Shown piece after piece: positions 47,701-60,000 of a DNA stretch of 64,000 bases. The first letter of the stretch is position 1; each line of letters begins with the position of its first letter. The translations under genes and the position numbers were made by a program. The DNA is taken from the NCBI RefSeq assembly GCF_004193775.1, contig NC_041019.1, positions 50,443,928-50,507,927 on the forward strand, in the 5' to 3' direction. Below the pieces are notes generated by a model. The model did no database searches and was not told where the DNA came from. It saw nothing but the letters and a program-made list of their open reading frames with translations. This DNA is from Glycine soja. Its lineage: Eukaryota > Streptophyta > Magnoliopsida > Fabales > Fabaceae.

Positions 47701-49951
47701 GTGAATTTAGATATGGTGGCACAATTGTAGTTTAAAAAATCATTAGTCTAGGAGTATATATAGCTGTGCCGAAGGTAGGATATAGACATACAAATAAATC
47801 TGTATTTTGTGGATATCAAAATAGTTTTAATTTTGACGAAAAATATTCATTTTAATTGGAGATGAATATGAGTAATATTCAATTTTTTTTAAATGGATAG
47901 GGGTATGAGAATGAATATGTACGGACATATTTCGTACTTGTATGGTCGTCCCAAACTCGTATAATGATTAAATTATAATTATTTTATATTATATATTACT
48001 TAATTATCTTTAAACTTTTATACTTGATCTCTATTCTTTCTGAAGCGTGAAGCCTTTTATTTTATACTTATTGTACTTCCTTAAATAAATAATAATATAT
48101 ATTTGTTTTTATTCAAATTTTTTTTCTTAAAGTTAATTTTTATGTTTTCCTTGCCATAATTTTTGTTTTTAAGATAATAGACTGAGGGACAGGTATATAT
48201 GAACCTCAATGGAGATGAAAATCACATATTCATCCCCACCCGTTGTTATGTCTAATACCATATAAATTAGCATTAATCTTAATTAAAAAATAAAAACAAG
48301 TATGTATCATCACGTTCACGTGTTAGTACTTTATAAATAACACTTGACCAACTTGTTTAAAATTGAAAAAGAAAAAAATAAGAAATTTGCTTTTTTAAAA
48401 CAACACTATTTTAAGAAGTAAATATGCAAATAAGATTTTCTACTTAAAAAGAAAAAGAAAATTGCTTCTTCTTTTTTTAAAAAAAAACAAACACAAAAAA
48501 TGTCTATTTTATCAAAAAAAATATTTTTTAAATAAGTTTAAACAAACAGAGTTTTGAGTGTTTTACGTACAATAAAATTGTATCTACAACATGCTAATGT
48601 GTAACAATGGATACAATGTTCTTCACGTAGGATATATAACATTAAATACACTCATTAGGATCAACTTAATGTGAGGAATTTTGATAATATACATGAAGCT
48701 TTTATTTAATATAATATATGAAATAAGATATGAAGTTATAAGCTATAACTTCATTATCACCATTGCAATAAAAAGAAAAATGTACAACATTAAATGCAAT
48801 TTCATAACAATTCAATCGATATAATTTAGTTGGACCAAATTAGCATAATTAATTAATTAAATCAGGTTGAATTAAATTGATACATCAAGTAATAAATAAA
48901 TTATTGAAAAGGGTTAAAAGTAATTGTTTTGTTAGGGCTTATGAAAATATCATTCTTTTTGGTCACTCGCACAGCCTATCCAAAGAAGTCATTGGATGCT
49001 AGGTTATTACAATCTTTAGAGACATAGTGCTAAGGCAAAATCTTCCCTCCCCTCGTCACACCCTAAAATGGATCTTATAGCACGAAAGTTTGTTCAGGTC
49101 AATTATGCTGGAGGCATTCCCTTTTACCTAGATTATATCTAGTATTAAAAAAATTTGGCTTTCTAAAGTAAATAAGTGCAAAGTAAATAAGCTCTATAGT
49201 TAATTAGAAAATTAACAATTAATATTCTAACATGTACATGATTTATTATGCATGTGCACATAATACTAATCATTAATTGTTCTTATCAACAGCTAAAATT
49301 ACTTTACCATTTGAAAAACAGCATATCATTTTCCAACAAAAAAAGAAAAGATCACACACTACCATCTTAGCTTGTTCTTGCCAACTCAATATGTATGACT
49401 AACATTGGTTCAACAATTACCATCAATTTCCAAAGTACAACCCTGAAGAAATAACATGTTTTCTCCTCTTTTCCCTTGTTTTTATCTTTCATTGTGGTGT
49501 GACAGGAGTTCAATATCGATGAGATCCAAAAGCTGTATTGTCAGTTGCAGCATGCCAAGTGAAAATCAGGTAAGCTAAAGCTACTAAATTACCCATCCAA
49601 TGGGCGTCTTCATCTATTACAATGTTCAAAATAGTATTTTCCGCCTCCTGCAAATTTCCCAAGCTCAATCAGATTCTAGTTTGAAATATATGCTACAGAA
49701 AACATTCATATCCAACTTTCTTTACAATGCCATACAGATCAAAAGAAAGGGGAAGGGGGAGAAAGGGACAGTCACTTATTATAATGTATGTGGAGATTTA
49801 CGTCGCTAAATATTTATACATAGCAATATTCAAGAAAACCCAGTTTCATTCACATATTGAAGATGGTAGACCAGTCAAGAAGCAAATATATTTTTAGTAT
49901 TGCAGTCAGGTGATTTCAAGATTAGTTTGATCATAGAAGATAATTAATCAA
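44754..49951. other. Long intergenic region, no supported gene
   Basis: AT-rich, about 5.2 kb. It includes an inverted-repeat pair (45800-45962 and 46944-47115, listed separately), a CACTACAAAAG end-like word at 45254, and a GATAAT-rich simple repeat at 46820-46862. 49501-49570 looks like a plus-strand exon (acceptor TGTGACAG, then donor CAG/GTAAG), but only an 18-codon open frame results and no partner exon was found. Confidence 0.4.
45800..47115. repeat. Inverted repeat pair about 1 kb apart
   Basis: 45800-45962 and 46944-47115 are inverted copies of about 165 bp. In matching orientation both read TTCTTCATAC, then GATATAAACCTT, then GTCAATTTAAATATTTTTAT, then AATATGACTTTAAAA. The loop of about 980 bp has no gene. 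It could be one degraded foldback element or two opposite insertions. Confidence 0.6.
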
Positions 49952-50390
49952 GGCTAAAATGTGTTTTAGGTCTCACAATTTTCGGTCAAAATTAATCTTA
50001 GTTCTTATAAAAATTAGCATACCCTGGTGCAAGCTCCTTGCTTCGCGAAGGTATGGGAGAGGATAATAGTTCACAGCCTTCTCCTTACATATACAAAGAG
50101 ACTAGTTCTGGATTCAAGTCCATGACCAACCGACAAATATGCAACTTTACCGTAGCACCAGGGCTCGTCCTCATTTTAGTTCCTATACTTTAAAAGTAAT
50201 GATATTTGGTCCTTGTACATTTTGTAATTGGTGAATTTTGTCTCTCATCCTAGTATCATAAGTTCATCAAAGGGGGACGAAACGAAATTCACCAATTATA
50301 AAAATGTGACAACCAAAATCTTTGTTTTTAAAATATTGGGACTAAGATTAATTTTGACTGAAAATTAAGGGACCTAATATATATTTTACC
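49952..50390. mobile_element. Mutator-like foldback element overlapping the end of CSN7, split by an Au SINE
   Basis: The left end GGCTAAAATGTGTTTTAGGT and the right end, reversed GGTAAAATATATATTAGGTC, start inverted arms (TCAAAATTAATCTTAG in both). After the SINE is removed, the arms continue (TTGTAATTGGTGAATTTTGT against its inverse near 50283-50305). Ends of GGYAAAAT type match the element at 10039-10384. The flanks ATTAATCAA and ATTAATTTA agree at 7 of 9 positions, a possible eroded 9-bp target duplication if the right end is 50391. Confidence 0.75.
50010..50176 (-). mobile_element. Au-type SINE, nested in the foldback element
   Basis: 167 bp on the minus strand: 5' CCCTGGTGCTACGGTAAAGT, a box-B-like GGTCATGGACTTGAATCC, AGAAGGCTGTGAACTATT, and a 3' oligo-T tail. 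Direct repeats TTAGTTCTTATA (49998-50009) and TTAGTTCCTATA (50177-50188) are its target duplication, with one mismatch. It has the same length and structure as the copy at 61024-61190. Confidence 0.88.
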
Positions 50391-53300
50391 CATTAATTTA
50401 ATACTTGACTCTGGTATATACAAAGTTGTCCCAAAATACCTCTTCAGTCGGCCAAAATCTTCATAATCCATCACACTAAGAGATTCAGAGCAAATATCCT
50501 CATTGCCCCCAAAGTTAATGTTGGCCTGTTTACAATGTGTAACTTCTGCCATGAAATGAGAAAGACACATCGACAAATATATCCCAACAATAAAAGATAA
50601 CAGCCAATTAACAAAGAAAATTCTATTAAATTATTTTGTAATATTTAACAGATACTGACTGGTTCCATTCAAATATACGAAATTAAGAATGTGTTAGTAA
50701 ATCACCCATTGAGAAGGTTTATAGCAGGAAGAGGAAGAGTGGTAATAGAATATTAGAGTCATAAGTTGTAACTGTTTAGTGGGAAAATAGTTGTAATAAA
50801 GAGGGTAGGAATAAATGTGAAGAAAGAGTTTGTAACTATCCAGTAGACAATAATTTCTAATAAGGAGAAGGCTGGAATAAATAAGAAAATGGGAGAGTCC
50901 AGGTCTCGAATACCTGAATCATATTTTCTTTTTTCAGCAATTTTTCATAACCATTTCTGTTTATGAATCCATCTTGCTATTGAGCTACAATGAGGGGATT
51001 GATTTGAATAAATTTTCCATATTTTCTTACTATTTCTGATTCAGTTGTCAGAATCCCACCCATGAATGCCCCAAGTAGGTACTGACAATCAGCATAAATG
51101 AAAAAAGGATGTATCATGATTTAGCTTCTAGGCAATCACCAGAATAAAAGTGGGACGTTAAATAATAGAAGGATATGTGGGTATTACTGTATCACACTTA
51201 ATGGTTTGACCCTCAGTTTGCTAATTGAGTTAGATTAAAGCACCGAAGCTATCCAGAAGTTGTTAATAGCAGTTTTCCTAGATTGTTGATATGATAGCTT
51301 TTGGCCATGATCGTATACATACAGTATCTTGGTAGGATTCTGTTATTGCCATAATTAAGATAAAAAAAAAAATGTACTAGGCATCAGTTGCTGAGAGCTA
51401 AAAGGAAAGACAATATGGATTTGGCTTCCACTCCTTCAAAGCAAAGTGACCACATTAATTAGCTCAGATATAACTCCAAACAATAAATTCTCGAGTTTAG
51501 AAAGGATAGGAGAGAGGATGGAAGAAAGAACATGAAACTTTTCACATGAAGATAATCAAAGTCCTCATATTTTAATCATTTTAAGTTGATAATTTGCATA
51601 ATATTTATTTCAAGTTGGTAAATAGTGCTGACATAAGAATTCCAGCTTGCATTATTCATCCACCAGATCATCCAACACCAACCCCAAAACACACAAATGC
51701 ACAAAAGGCAAATTGAAAACTTCCACATAATCAGTACAAACCCTTTACACCAAATAATCGTGATTCCCACAGAAGCAAAGGGTAGATACATCTATTCTGG
51801 CACAAAGCCACAAGTTATATACAAGATCAGAATTATATGCACACAAGCAATTTTTTATTGGACATTTTCTCATTTGTAATGGGGAGGGGGGAGGGATGCT
51901 GTTAAAAGAAAGGAAGAAAATAAATTCAACCGACCTTGATAAGAGACTTTACTTCTTGTACCTTCTCTTCCACATCCTTCCTGTGCTTCTTCTCAATTTC
52001 ACTCATAGCATCAGCCCATTTTATTTTCTCTTGAATTGAAACAAGCAGATTTTCTGATGTAGACAACCTATGTTTCAAAGTCATGAATTAAATTTCAACA
52101 GTATTTTGGAGAGAAACTCGATCAAATCCTAAAAAATAGCAGAACATAGATATATACCATTTTGAAAAGTTCTGAACCACAAACAAGACAAACAGAAATG
52201 GAAAGCAAAAACCTAAGAATCAAAAGCTTTCTATAAAATAAAAAAATTGAGACAAGTTGATAATTGGAAGATCAAACCAACTCCAATAGAGCTCGGATGC
52301 TGAGCAAACTAAATACAGCCTATTTTCAAAATATTCCATAGTTCAAAAATTCAAAGCTCTGAAGTAATGAGGCAAAGAAATTACAATTTTACACTGATAT
52401 TACCACTATCCAGTCTCACTAGCCATGTTTACCATCACACGAGGCAATCCAAGTACTTTTTTCCACATACAGGCAGTTGATTTACTAATAATCAGACATA
52501 AGAGTACAGGTTATTCAAGCTCCTACTTGATAAAAAGATGCATTACCAGTTAGAGAGTGTTTGTATCATACTCCCTAGTTGAGCATGCCTCAAGTCCCTA
52601 CATGCTGCAAACTGGACCTGAAATGACCCTCAAAGATCAATTAAATTCCTTATAGAGGACTTGTTAAATTAAAAGGTAGAAAGGGATCCAAAGCACAATT
52701 TTTAAAAAATAACACATGATGATGGGCTAGGACCTGAAAGCATTGCCGCAGATGATCCAACTTTCCTCTTACTATTCCCTAATGAAAGCAAGAAAACTTA
52801 GAAAACCAATTTATTAATTTGAGAATCTAACTTCTTCTGCATAATGACTATTAAAAAATGTTATAAAAGAAAATAGCACAAAGCCAGCAAATAAAAATTA
52901 GAGAAAAAAAAACAAGCGGCATAAACTAATGATAAATATATTTATTTTAAAATTTATTTCTTATTTATAATGCATTTTTATCATTATAGCAAATAAAAAT
53001 TAATGAGTTAGCAGAGGACTAAATGAAAATTATAAATAAATAAAAGAACATTTTATTCAATATCTATAGGCATTAGCATTAACAGATCAATCACAATAAT
53101 TACAACAATGTTCCCAGATCCCTAAGAGTAGTTGTTGTTTGGATTGTGATACCAAATAGTATTAACACAAATGATTTGCTTTATATGCAAAGATCTTGTA
53201 AGAATAATCCCCAAACATTTCCATTATTTCCTTTAGCAGATTTTGGGTGATTTATGAAATTTACTACAGTTTTTGCTGATGTTTTCTTGCACAAGAATTG

Positions 53301-55658
53301 AATAGCAGCAGAATAGATATATTATATTCTGTCTCCTGCTTCCATTAGAAAGATTGGATGTTATTATACCCTCAAACTCCCCTCTCTTTTTGAATGAATT
53401 ATTTTATTACAATAGCAATGAACAAATAATCATAATAACAATTGTGTAAATGCACATTCCATTAATTTTGCCACATTTGAGTTTGAGCAGAAATATATTC
53501 TCTTGAAGAGAATGATCCCTACCGAGTACATGCATTCACTAATTAGAAAATCTTCAAGTTCACGAACATTTGTCATGTCTAACTCCTGCATCAGTTGGTT
53601 ATAGGGTAGTACCTAAAGAAAAATAAAACGCACTTTTAAAAATTGATTACAAATGTCAAAATATAAAGACACTCAGCCTCAAACGGCAATACCAGGAAGA
53701 AACTTTAGTGTGTTATTGATTAAAATGACTTCGACCAAACAATCCTATACAAAATCAAGGAATAGATTCCAAGCAAGAAGAAGAAGAGGGATAAAGGGAG
53801 GATAAGATATCCTCTAAAGTGTAATTAGAAGAGAACTTATTTCTCAAACAACCCTGAGCCAAACACCATGGAAAACCTTATCCCATAACAGATCTAAAAG
53901 CAAAAGGACAGCACCAATAAAAGATGTGAGTGTTTCAAAATGTACCAGATGTAAAAGCAGCACACTTCCACTGAAATTTACCCTCCTTATAAGACGTATT
54001 TTTTATATTATATTTGTACAAGAACTACAAGCAAGTAATTGTATGCACATTGGTTGACAATCTAACAAATGCAAATCAGGGCATAAGCACCTCGATTCAA
54101 GACATTGCACTATCGCAAAGGGGTGGGATTGCAGAACCACAGGACAGAGCAGAAAGAATTCATTTTTCACCCAAACTCAAATAACACACACACACACATA
54201 TATACAAGACAGTCAATAACAGCGGGTCTAATAGGTAATGCCTTGTATGTCTCAGCCAGTGTAAGAACAGTGAGTTGCTTAAGCTTGAGGATCTGATCAG
54301 GTATCAATTGAGGAAAGCAATCAGCATTACCTACAAGCAACTTAAACTTTTAAATAACACAGTTATTTTATTTATTTATTTATGTACAAAGTTGTAAAGA
54401 AACAAAGATACAAGAAAAAAATACAAAAATAATTAAATGAATATAAATGTACGAATTTTCCTTATTATATTGTTGCAAACTGCAAAGTAGAAAATAATGT
54501 GAGGTGTCTATAGGCTTCTTGTATTATAGGGCACAATAATAGTGGGCTATGAGAAATCACAAAATGAAAATAATCTTCTATTCCAGCATGCATACTTTAA
54601 ATTAAGTAAACCCGTAATATTACAATAGCTACGAGAAGCATTATAAAACTAGTGATGTCAATAATGAATAGTAGTTCAAGGCAACGAGCTAAAAATACAC
54701 CATATTTGATGGTGGATGGTGCTGCAGCCAAGTGCAGAAACATGGCAGTGATGTTAAAAAACTGTAATATATAAACTACAATGTCCTGCAGATTTTTAAT
54801 GAAAAAAAATTACCAATTAATATCAAGAATAAAAAATATAAACTCAACGAAAGTAGCACAAATTAAAAAATCAATACATTATTTATATAAAGAAAAGACA
54901 CAGAAATTCTTAAACAATCAAATAATAAAAATCTAAAACCAATAGTCACTATAGGCAAACAAATAAAAACAACTAAAAAAGCCAAAACAATAAAATGGTT
55001 ACCCACTTACCCTATAGGTTCTCCTCATTTTTCAATCACCCAATCAACCTCCTTACAGAAATTAAAACTTACAACTTTCCATCTCATGTTGCTAACATCC
55101 AGCAGTCGCATTAAGAATAATAAATTCAAAAGTCATAATTCACCATGAATATGTCATCTCATAGTAACAGATGGTTGCTACAAATACTCATCCAGTACAT
55201 CAACCACATTCTACTGGAAAAGAAAAACAATCAATGAAGGCAGGAAAACACCTACTGGATATAAATGTATGGAGAAAAAAAAAAACAAAACATAAAAGGT
55301 GAATCTATAGGCTTACTCTTGTAATCACTCCATGTTCCGTGTGCAAACAACCGAAGCATATCAAGATAAGTAGAATTCTCAGTTGCTTCAAGCTGCAAAA
55401 AATCACGACTCAAAAAATTACAGCAGACATGCAGGAACTGATTCACAAAATTGAATCAGCAAAAACAGCGTTCTCAATTCTCATGTCATGCATAAACTTT
55501 CGTATTATAATAAAAATGCTCGCCATAAAACATGAATACATGACCAATTGAGGAACTATTCACAAAATTGATTTGGCAAAAACAGCATGCTCACTCACAA
55601 TTTTTCATGTTACCTCAAAAAAATCGGCAACAGAAATCGCCGAAACTAAATACTGCAC

Positions 55659-55696
<38 letters not shown>

Positions 55697-56068
55697 GACG
55701 ATCATGATTGGATAAAGAAATCAAGAAAAGCCTTTAAAGTGTAGAGCCCCATAGATAAGATCCATAAACATGGCCTTAAATTTATTTTTATTTTTTTTAT
55801 AAGTGGAGTATCAAGTTCACTTATATGTTTGATCCATCGTCATTTCATTAGTGGAGATGTTAAATCCTTATATTTGAGAAGAAGCGTAGAGAGAGGATGA
55901 GGAAAGAAGAACCTGTAGAAGGTTAGGGAGGGCGAGAAATTGAGAGAAAGAGAAGACGTTGGGGTGAGAAGTGGCTTGGACGAGGATGGAAGTGAGTGCG
56001 TTAGCGTTGGGGGAAGCAGAGGCTTGCTTCACCAACTGCTCCATCACCTCCGATTGCTTCTTCTCCAT
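50328..56068 (-). CDS. CSN7: COP9 signalosome subunit 7 (CSN7), with a transposon-derived C-terminus
   Basis: Eight exons join in phase: 55913-56068, 55317-55392, 54242-54330, 53523-53612, 52734-52778, 52547-52617, 51935-52067 and 50328-50525 (285 aa). The PCI-domain subunit of the COP9 signalosome, which deneddylates cullins in the nucleus. Diagnostic blocks are QATSHPNVFSFSQFLALPN, YLDMLRLFAHGTWSDYK, DQILKLKQLTVLTLAE, NVRELEDFLISECMYS, GIVRGKLDHLRQCF and IKWADAMSEIEKKHRK. The start is 56068 (MEKKQSEV); an in-frame ATG at 56146 lies upstream of the TATA box and is rejected. Intron 3 has a GC donor (AAG/GCATTA). After VMDYEDFGRLKR the usual Arg-rich tail is lost. The last 20 codons and the stop lie inside the foldback element at 49952-50390. 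A GTATTT donor right after LKR might splice to an unseen exon instead. Intron bodies hold no other recognised feature. Confidence 0.9.
55660..55694. repeat. (AAT)n microsatellite in CSN7 intron 1
   Basis: About eleven AAT/ATA trinucleotide units in a row. Confidence 0.9.
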
Positions 56069-56125
56069 CTTTAGCGTTTCAATTTCGCGCTCATCACTAC
56101 TCTCTTCTTTGCCTCTATAGTTCTC

Positions 56126-56133
56126 CTTATATA
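56126..56133 (-). promoter_or_regulatory. TATA box of CSN7
   Basis: The minus strand reads GGTATATAAGGAG, 58-65 bp upstream of the chosen ATG (56068) and downstream of the alternative ATG at 56146. This position favours the shorter protein. Confidence 0.65.
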
Positions 56134-57050
56134 CCATCCCATTCATGCTGTTAATCTTTTTTTTGCTAATTACTCACTACTGATGCTGCAAATATTCAAA
56201 TAAAAAATGGCTCGCCTTTCAAGGAAATCAAAACAATTAAATCAAACGTAGTTGTACTTAATACAAGTATTTAGTGAAGGTAAAATGTATAAAGTGTTTA
56301 ATATCTGAAATAATTGAATGTGTTTAAACGAATAATTACCTACTGTTACTTAACTGGTATTTTTTGAACAGAATTATTCTATTGTTCTTCCATTAGAATT
56401 AGAGGATCGTATTGTTAAGAAAAATGTTATTTATATAATAAGTTGTAAAACAAATTTTACAATTAATAATAATAATAATAGTGTTACATGAATTCTTATG
56501 TTTCATATTTAAAAAAAAAATTAAAATCAATTTTTTACATATTTAGAGAAATTAACATCATTTTTCAATACAACATTAACAAAATTAAATTCAAACAATA
56601 AATCCAGTCCCAGATAAATTACAGGATAACTGTAATTGTTTATTTATTTTAATTTAAAAATAACTAAAATATTATAATTTAAATTGGGAGATGATATTTG
56701 TCTTCTAAAGATTAGTCTATGTATCTGGTTGGACAATTTCTTATTAATATTATTGTCAGTAAATAAATATTTATTAAAAATTTCAAATATTATTTATATA
56801 TTTAAAAATATTTACTTATTATATATTTTAAAATTGACATAATTTGTGAATTTAAAACTGCTTTTTGTATTTATTTATAATAAATTATAATTATATTTTA
56901 TTCATCATATAAATATTTGCAATTTTCTTTTATGTAGTTGCAGAGCTTAGGTGGTGGGGTATTTTTTCTCTCTCGGCGCCAGAACCTAGTGGTGTTGCGA
57001 TTCTCTTTCTCCATTGCAAAACCTAACAAGCGAGAGTTCGATCACGTTTG
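56134..57050. promoter_or_regulatory. Shared upstream region of divergent CSN7 and LCMT1
   Basis: The two start codons are 982 bp apart on opposite strands. The middle is very AT-rich (56180-56935). The LCMT1 side (56940-57050) becomes GC-richer with TTTTTTCTCTCTCGGCGCC, probably 5' UTR. No other gene fits in between. Whether the promoters act jointly is not visible in sequence. Confidence 0.5.
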
Positions 57051-60000
57051 ATGGAAGATTCACACAGCAACACTGCAGCGGTGCAAGCCACCAACGATGA
57101 CGCCTCCGCCAGCAAATTGTTCGAACATCTCCTCTCTCTCTCTCTCTCTCTTTTTGTGTCTTAGACCACTGCAAAATTGAATTATAAAATGAGATATTTT
57201 GGTCTGATTTGATTAATTTATGGTAATTGCTAAATTGCTTCATCCTTCCACCTATTTTTTTCTTGTGCTATTATTTTAGATTTTTAAAAGTAGTGAATTT
57301 TCCGTCATTTATTCTTTCTGGAAATTTTAACATTTTTTATATATTTTTTGTTCTACTTCTGTATTACTTGCTTTGGTTGCATTCACACATGTAAAATGAA
57401 TATTGTAGAAGGTTAGTTAACTTAGATGGTTCCTTTTGGGGATTCCAGTGTGGTTTAGCATAAGCACTAATGTAGCTGAATCTTGTCTCAGTAGTACTGA
57501 ATGGCTCTTTAGTGGAATAAAATGCTTTTGGTTTCTGATGAAATGCAACAAATGTAAAGAGAATGTTGTTTAGTCATGGCATGCCATGATTCCATGCTTG
57601 AAAGTTAAAACATGGTTTTGAGGAAACATTGGCTGGAAAAATTACATTCATGGTTTTAAATTGCGGTTGTGCTGGTCAAAAAACCCTTCGTGTTGCAGGC
57701 AATTGAGGGAAAATGCAGCTGATGCGGTCACGATGCAGTTGCGGACTGCAATTTAAAACCATGATTACATTTCAGTTTTGTATACTTTATGGTATTGGTA
57801 AATACTACAATGTGGGTTGATGACTCAACGAATTGAAAAACCTCCCATAGCAGCCAGCTGCAAAGTTGACAGATAGAAGAGACAAGGTGCACCTGGTTTC
57901 TAAAATGGAAAAATGAGACTATCACTATCCAAATTTTTTTCCATCCCAGTTCTCATAATAATAATACTGATTGAAGTTCATGCATACTGATTCAATTCTA
58001 AATGAATTTTGATCCCGGATAGCAATCTGATTCAGTCTATCCCTCTGTTCTGTGTACTGGGAAAAGGCATGCACCATGTACATATGACAATCCATGTAAC
58101 ATTGGTTTGGTAATGTTGATACTTGATTTTTTTCTTAGAATGTGAGTTTGGGTCTAACTCAACCCCAAAAGTTAACTCATAAGGTGAGAGTTGCCCCTCA
58201 CTTATATACTCTATCTTGCCCTCATCTCTAACCAATGTGGAACTTGGGTTTTTTTCAATACTCCTCACCCAACACTCTTGGGCTTGGTGTGTAGATAACA
58301 TGGTGGGTGATCCTTTGAATGGATCTAGGATAGGTTTCGATACCATCTTAGAATCTGGGTTTGGGCTTAACTCTACCCCAAAAACTAGCTCCTTCTTTCT
58401 TATTTTTTGTTTCAAAATTTCATCTTGTATTCAGCTTTTATCAGAGTTTAAATGAATTATAATGTCATTTTTATACAATTAATAATTCTTTTTTTGGTGA
58501 TTAGTATTGTATGATGAATTTTTAATCTCCATAAACTGGTTGTAGGTCATGTGTGAAAAAGGGATACATGAAAGATGATTACATTCATTTGTTCGTGAGA
58601 AGACCTGTTAGGAGATCTCCAATAATTAATCGAGGTAGGATTCACCTTCTTTAAGGAATTGACTTGTTTAAGTACCGGCACTTCAACTTAGTAGTTACTT
58701 GGTGCTTTTTGAATTGTTTGTGAGTATATAGGTTACTTTGCTCGCTGGGCTGCTATTCGGAAACTTCTATATCAGTTTCTTGATGTTGAGAAGAAGTCAG
58801 ATGAAGATCCCCCTATAAAGAAGCAGATATTATCACTTGGAGCAGGTTTTGACACAACATATTTTCAGTTGCAGGTGCTTGGGTTTCCTTGTGAGTTCTT
58901 ATATGTACTGCACAAGTTGTACTTAAGAGCCAATCTACTTTTGCCTATAAAAATATAGATTTGTTATGTTGTGGAGCCATGTGGATTGAGTGAAGGTTTG
59001 GATTGAAATTCATATTCATCCAAAGATTTTGCATTTCAATCTTGGTGAAAATTTATTTTGTGTTTTGACATGCTATGAGAGCACTTTTCATTCTGTAGTA
59101 CTTGTTGGTGCTCCTGTGCTAATTGCCTGCTGGCTGCTGTTTGTTTTAATCTTAATCTTTATGAGACAGAATATCATTTCTTGTGCAACACTTTACAAAG
59201 ACATTGGGAGCAAGGATTATTTTGTAACTTCAGCTCAAATGTGTTTTTAGCTCAAAATCTTTTTTTTTTGGAGGTGGAATGTAACTTCCTAGCAAAATTG
59301 TGTGGATTGGTTATTTAAGTTTAAGAAAAATGGACAAAGGGTGAGTAGGTGCATGATTGGAATTGTGGCTGAATAATAATGTTAAATTACTGATTAACTC
59401 TTAATAAATTCAAGTGAGTGGTAGAATATTTGAATTAGTGGGATAAGGCTATTGTTGTTGTTGTGTATATAGATATGTAAGACTCTATCCAGTATCCATG
59501 CCTTGTGAAATTTTTGTGACCGAGACTTTTGCTTTCTCTCCTGGTTCTGTTCTTGTTCTTTGTTGTTCACCTAAACTGAATCAGTTGTACAACTTGCCAA
59601 AAGCTTATGTGCACATTTTTTCCTATTATTTTTAATCAGGTTGTTATAGGACTATTTTTGCCGGTTGGTGAGGAAAATTGGTTCCTTCTTTCACCAATTA
59701 ACCCATGCACATTAAAGATGCAAAATATATTTTATATGTAGCTTCATTTGAGCCTGATGCCATCTTCTGGTAGCCTCCATCCTATTGTTTAGATGGGATT
59801 GTGCATGTGAACAGAAAGTCTGAAACTTTGTACTTTGTTACCACTAATTCCAATTCTCCTTGTAATCTTATTTCTTAGTTTCACTAATCTGTGATGTGTG
59901 CCTACTTACAGCTGTAACTTAAATGTTAATATCTTTTCTTGGCAGGATGAGGGGAAAGCACCTTATTTATATGTGGAAGTGGATTTTAAGGAGGTAGAAA

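Noticed and set aside
49501..49570. Possible plus-strand exon with good acceptor and donor
   Set aside because: Only 18 codons are open, no partner exon is visible, and the strand is opposite to the neighbouring CSN7 gene.
56069..56146. N-terminal extension of CSN7 from an in-frame ATG at 56146
   Set aside because: A TATATAAG box sits between this ATG and 56068, and other CSN7 proteins begin near MEKKQ.
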